Assembly (NCBI GenBank): GCA_963921195.1
Contig: OY992536.1
Span: 240,162,023 to 240,226,022 of the forward strand
DNA from: Pegoplata infirma
Taxonomy: Eukaryota; Arthropoda; Insecta; Diptera; Anthomyiidae
Direction: 5' to 3'
DNA length: 64,000 bases
Every line of letters begins with the position of its first letter. Within the stretch, counting starts at the first letter, position 1. The notes under the pieces were generated by a model. It did not search any database. It saw only the letters and a program-made list of their open reading frames with translations, and was not told the DNA's origin. Positions 63,317 to 64,000 of the stretch are shown piece after piece. Both the position numbers and the translations under genes were made by a program.

Positions 63317-63380
63317 GAGTGAAAATGTAAATTTTGATGAGTGAAAATGTAAATTTTGATGAGTGAAAATGTGAATTTTG
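63317..63380 (+). repeat. Three tandem 22-bp repeats in the HINE 3' part
   Basis: GAGTGAAAATGTAAATTTTG plus AT, at 63317, 63339 and 63361. The third carries one A-to-G change and runs into GCACAAAAT. A small local tandem duplication. Confidence 0.9.
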
Positions 63381-63660
63381 CACAAAATAAATGCTATAAC
63401 TTGACACCTGTTGAATGAATGTAAACGAAACTTTGAATTTAATGTAATTTTATCATTCCTAATACTCACAAAAAATTTGGGCCGAATCGCACAATGGGGT
63501 GAGGCACCAGCAATTTAACCCAAAATTTAATTTTATTCAAATAAAATTTTAAATAGGTTCTTATTTTATTGTTCTCAACGTTTTTCTGGTTATTTTGGTA
63601 CCAATTATAGCAAAATCAGTCTAGGGGTTAAGAAGCTATGAGCAATTGAGATGAGTTTCA

Positions 63661-63802
63661 ATACAAACCTGCATGATATGGCGTGGCAGCGCGCCATTTG
63701 TATTAATAGAAGTAAAAAAATACGTAGTATGTGTAATACACGTGGTTGCTTTTATACAATTTTCATAATTTTTATATAATTTTCATATATATTTATAAAA
63801 TA
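63661..63802. other. Spacer with no feature
   Basis: Contains GGCGTGGCAGCGCGCCATTTG and TATATAATTTTCATA words; nothing assigned. Confidence 0.4.
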
Positions 63803-64000
63803 CTAGCTATACCCGGTCCGCGTTGCTGGCCCTAAGAAAAAAACTATTTTATATTGCATCTTAATTTAAATATAGTGTCGGACAAAATTAAAGCACGGGT
63901 CCGGGCCCAGCTAGTAACCTTTGGTTCCATCCTCAGTTAGCACTATCTATAGAGAAATCTCAACAAAATCGGTTCAGCCGTTTTTGCGTGATTTCGAAAC
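63803..64000 (-). mobile_element. Helitron-like 3' end, reversed, cut by window end
   Basis: Read on the - strand it ends GGACCGGGTATAGCTAG (CTAG at 63806-63803) followed by T (complement of A at 63802), with a GC-rich hairpin-like stretch GGGCCAGCAACGCGGACC before it. The distal part reads GTTTCGAAATCACGC and CGGCTGAACCGATTTTG, words common in insect Helitron bodies. Only the 3' 200 bp lie in the window. It could also be another element type with the same 3' phrase. Confidence 0.5.

Overview
This is a stretch of nuclear genome from an AT-rich insect, most likely a calyptrate (blowfly or housefly type) dipteran. I base that on spliced exons with GT-AG borders, long poly-A/T-rich introns, and many copies of the fly-type repeat that carries TA-rich and (GTCY)n proto-microsatellites (mini-me / DINE-1 / HINE class). 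There is no bacterial-type gene organisation. Nearly all open frames over 60 codons are chance or repeat-derived.

The only host gene I can support lies on the + strand and spans the whole window. Four coding exons (4943-5194, 21001-21056, 32268-32452, 32791-32949) join in compatible phase. Together they encode an internal part of a GDNF-receptor-alpha-like protein: one complete ten-cysteine GDNF/GAS1 module and the first three cysteines of the next. The best match is the dipteran orthologue of Drosophila Gfrl, a GPI-anchored relative of vertebrate GFRA1-4. The signal-peptide exon(s) lie upstream and the remaining cysteine modules and GPI signal lie downstream. The introns are 15.8 kb, 11.2 kb, 338 bp and more than 31 kb.

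The rest is intronic and built from nested repeats. 0.9-3.4 kb: hAT-like element split by a Helitron. 7.0-10.6 kb: HINE split by a hAT-like element that itself holds a foldback, a Harbinger-like MITE and a TA-flanked MITE. 10.7-12.6 kb: 1.86-kb near-palindrome with a perfect 8-bp target duplication. 15.4-18.1 kb: hairpins in tandem. 21.8-25.4 kb: TIR element carrying a 35-bp satellite. 26.8-27.7 kb: second hAT-type palindrome. 28-32 kb: long inverted-repeat element interrupted by a HINE. 33-38 kb: HINEs and MITEs. 39.7-42.1 kb: 35-bp satellite interrupted by a TIR element with a mariner transposase relic. 47-48.7 kb: HINE with a direct-repeat composite that includes a tRNA-like SINE. 50.5-52.3 kb: 1.8-kb palindrome. 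53.2-54.3 kb: homogeneous 35-bp satellite. 55.8-63.2 kb: a 7.4-kb, roughly 1853-unit (GTCT)n array inside a HINE.

The main points of interest are the giant, phase-perfect tetranucleotide array, the 35-bp double-dyad satellite in at least four places with different purity, and the repeated occurrence of kilobase-scale foldback elements inside introns of one neuronal receptor gene, where they could form long double-stranded RNA in the pre-mRNA.
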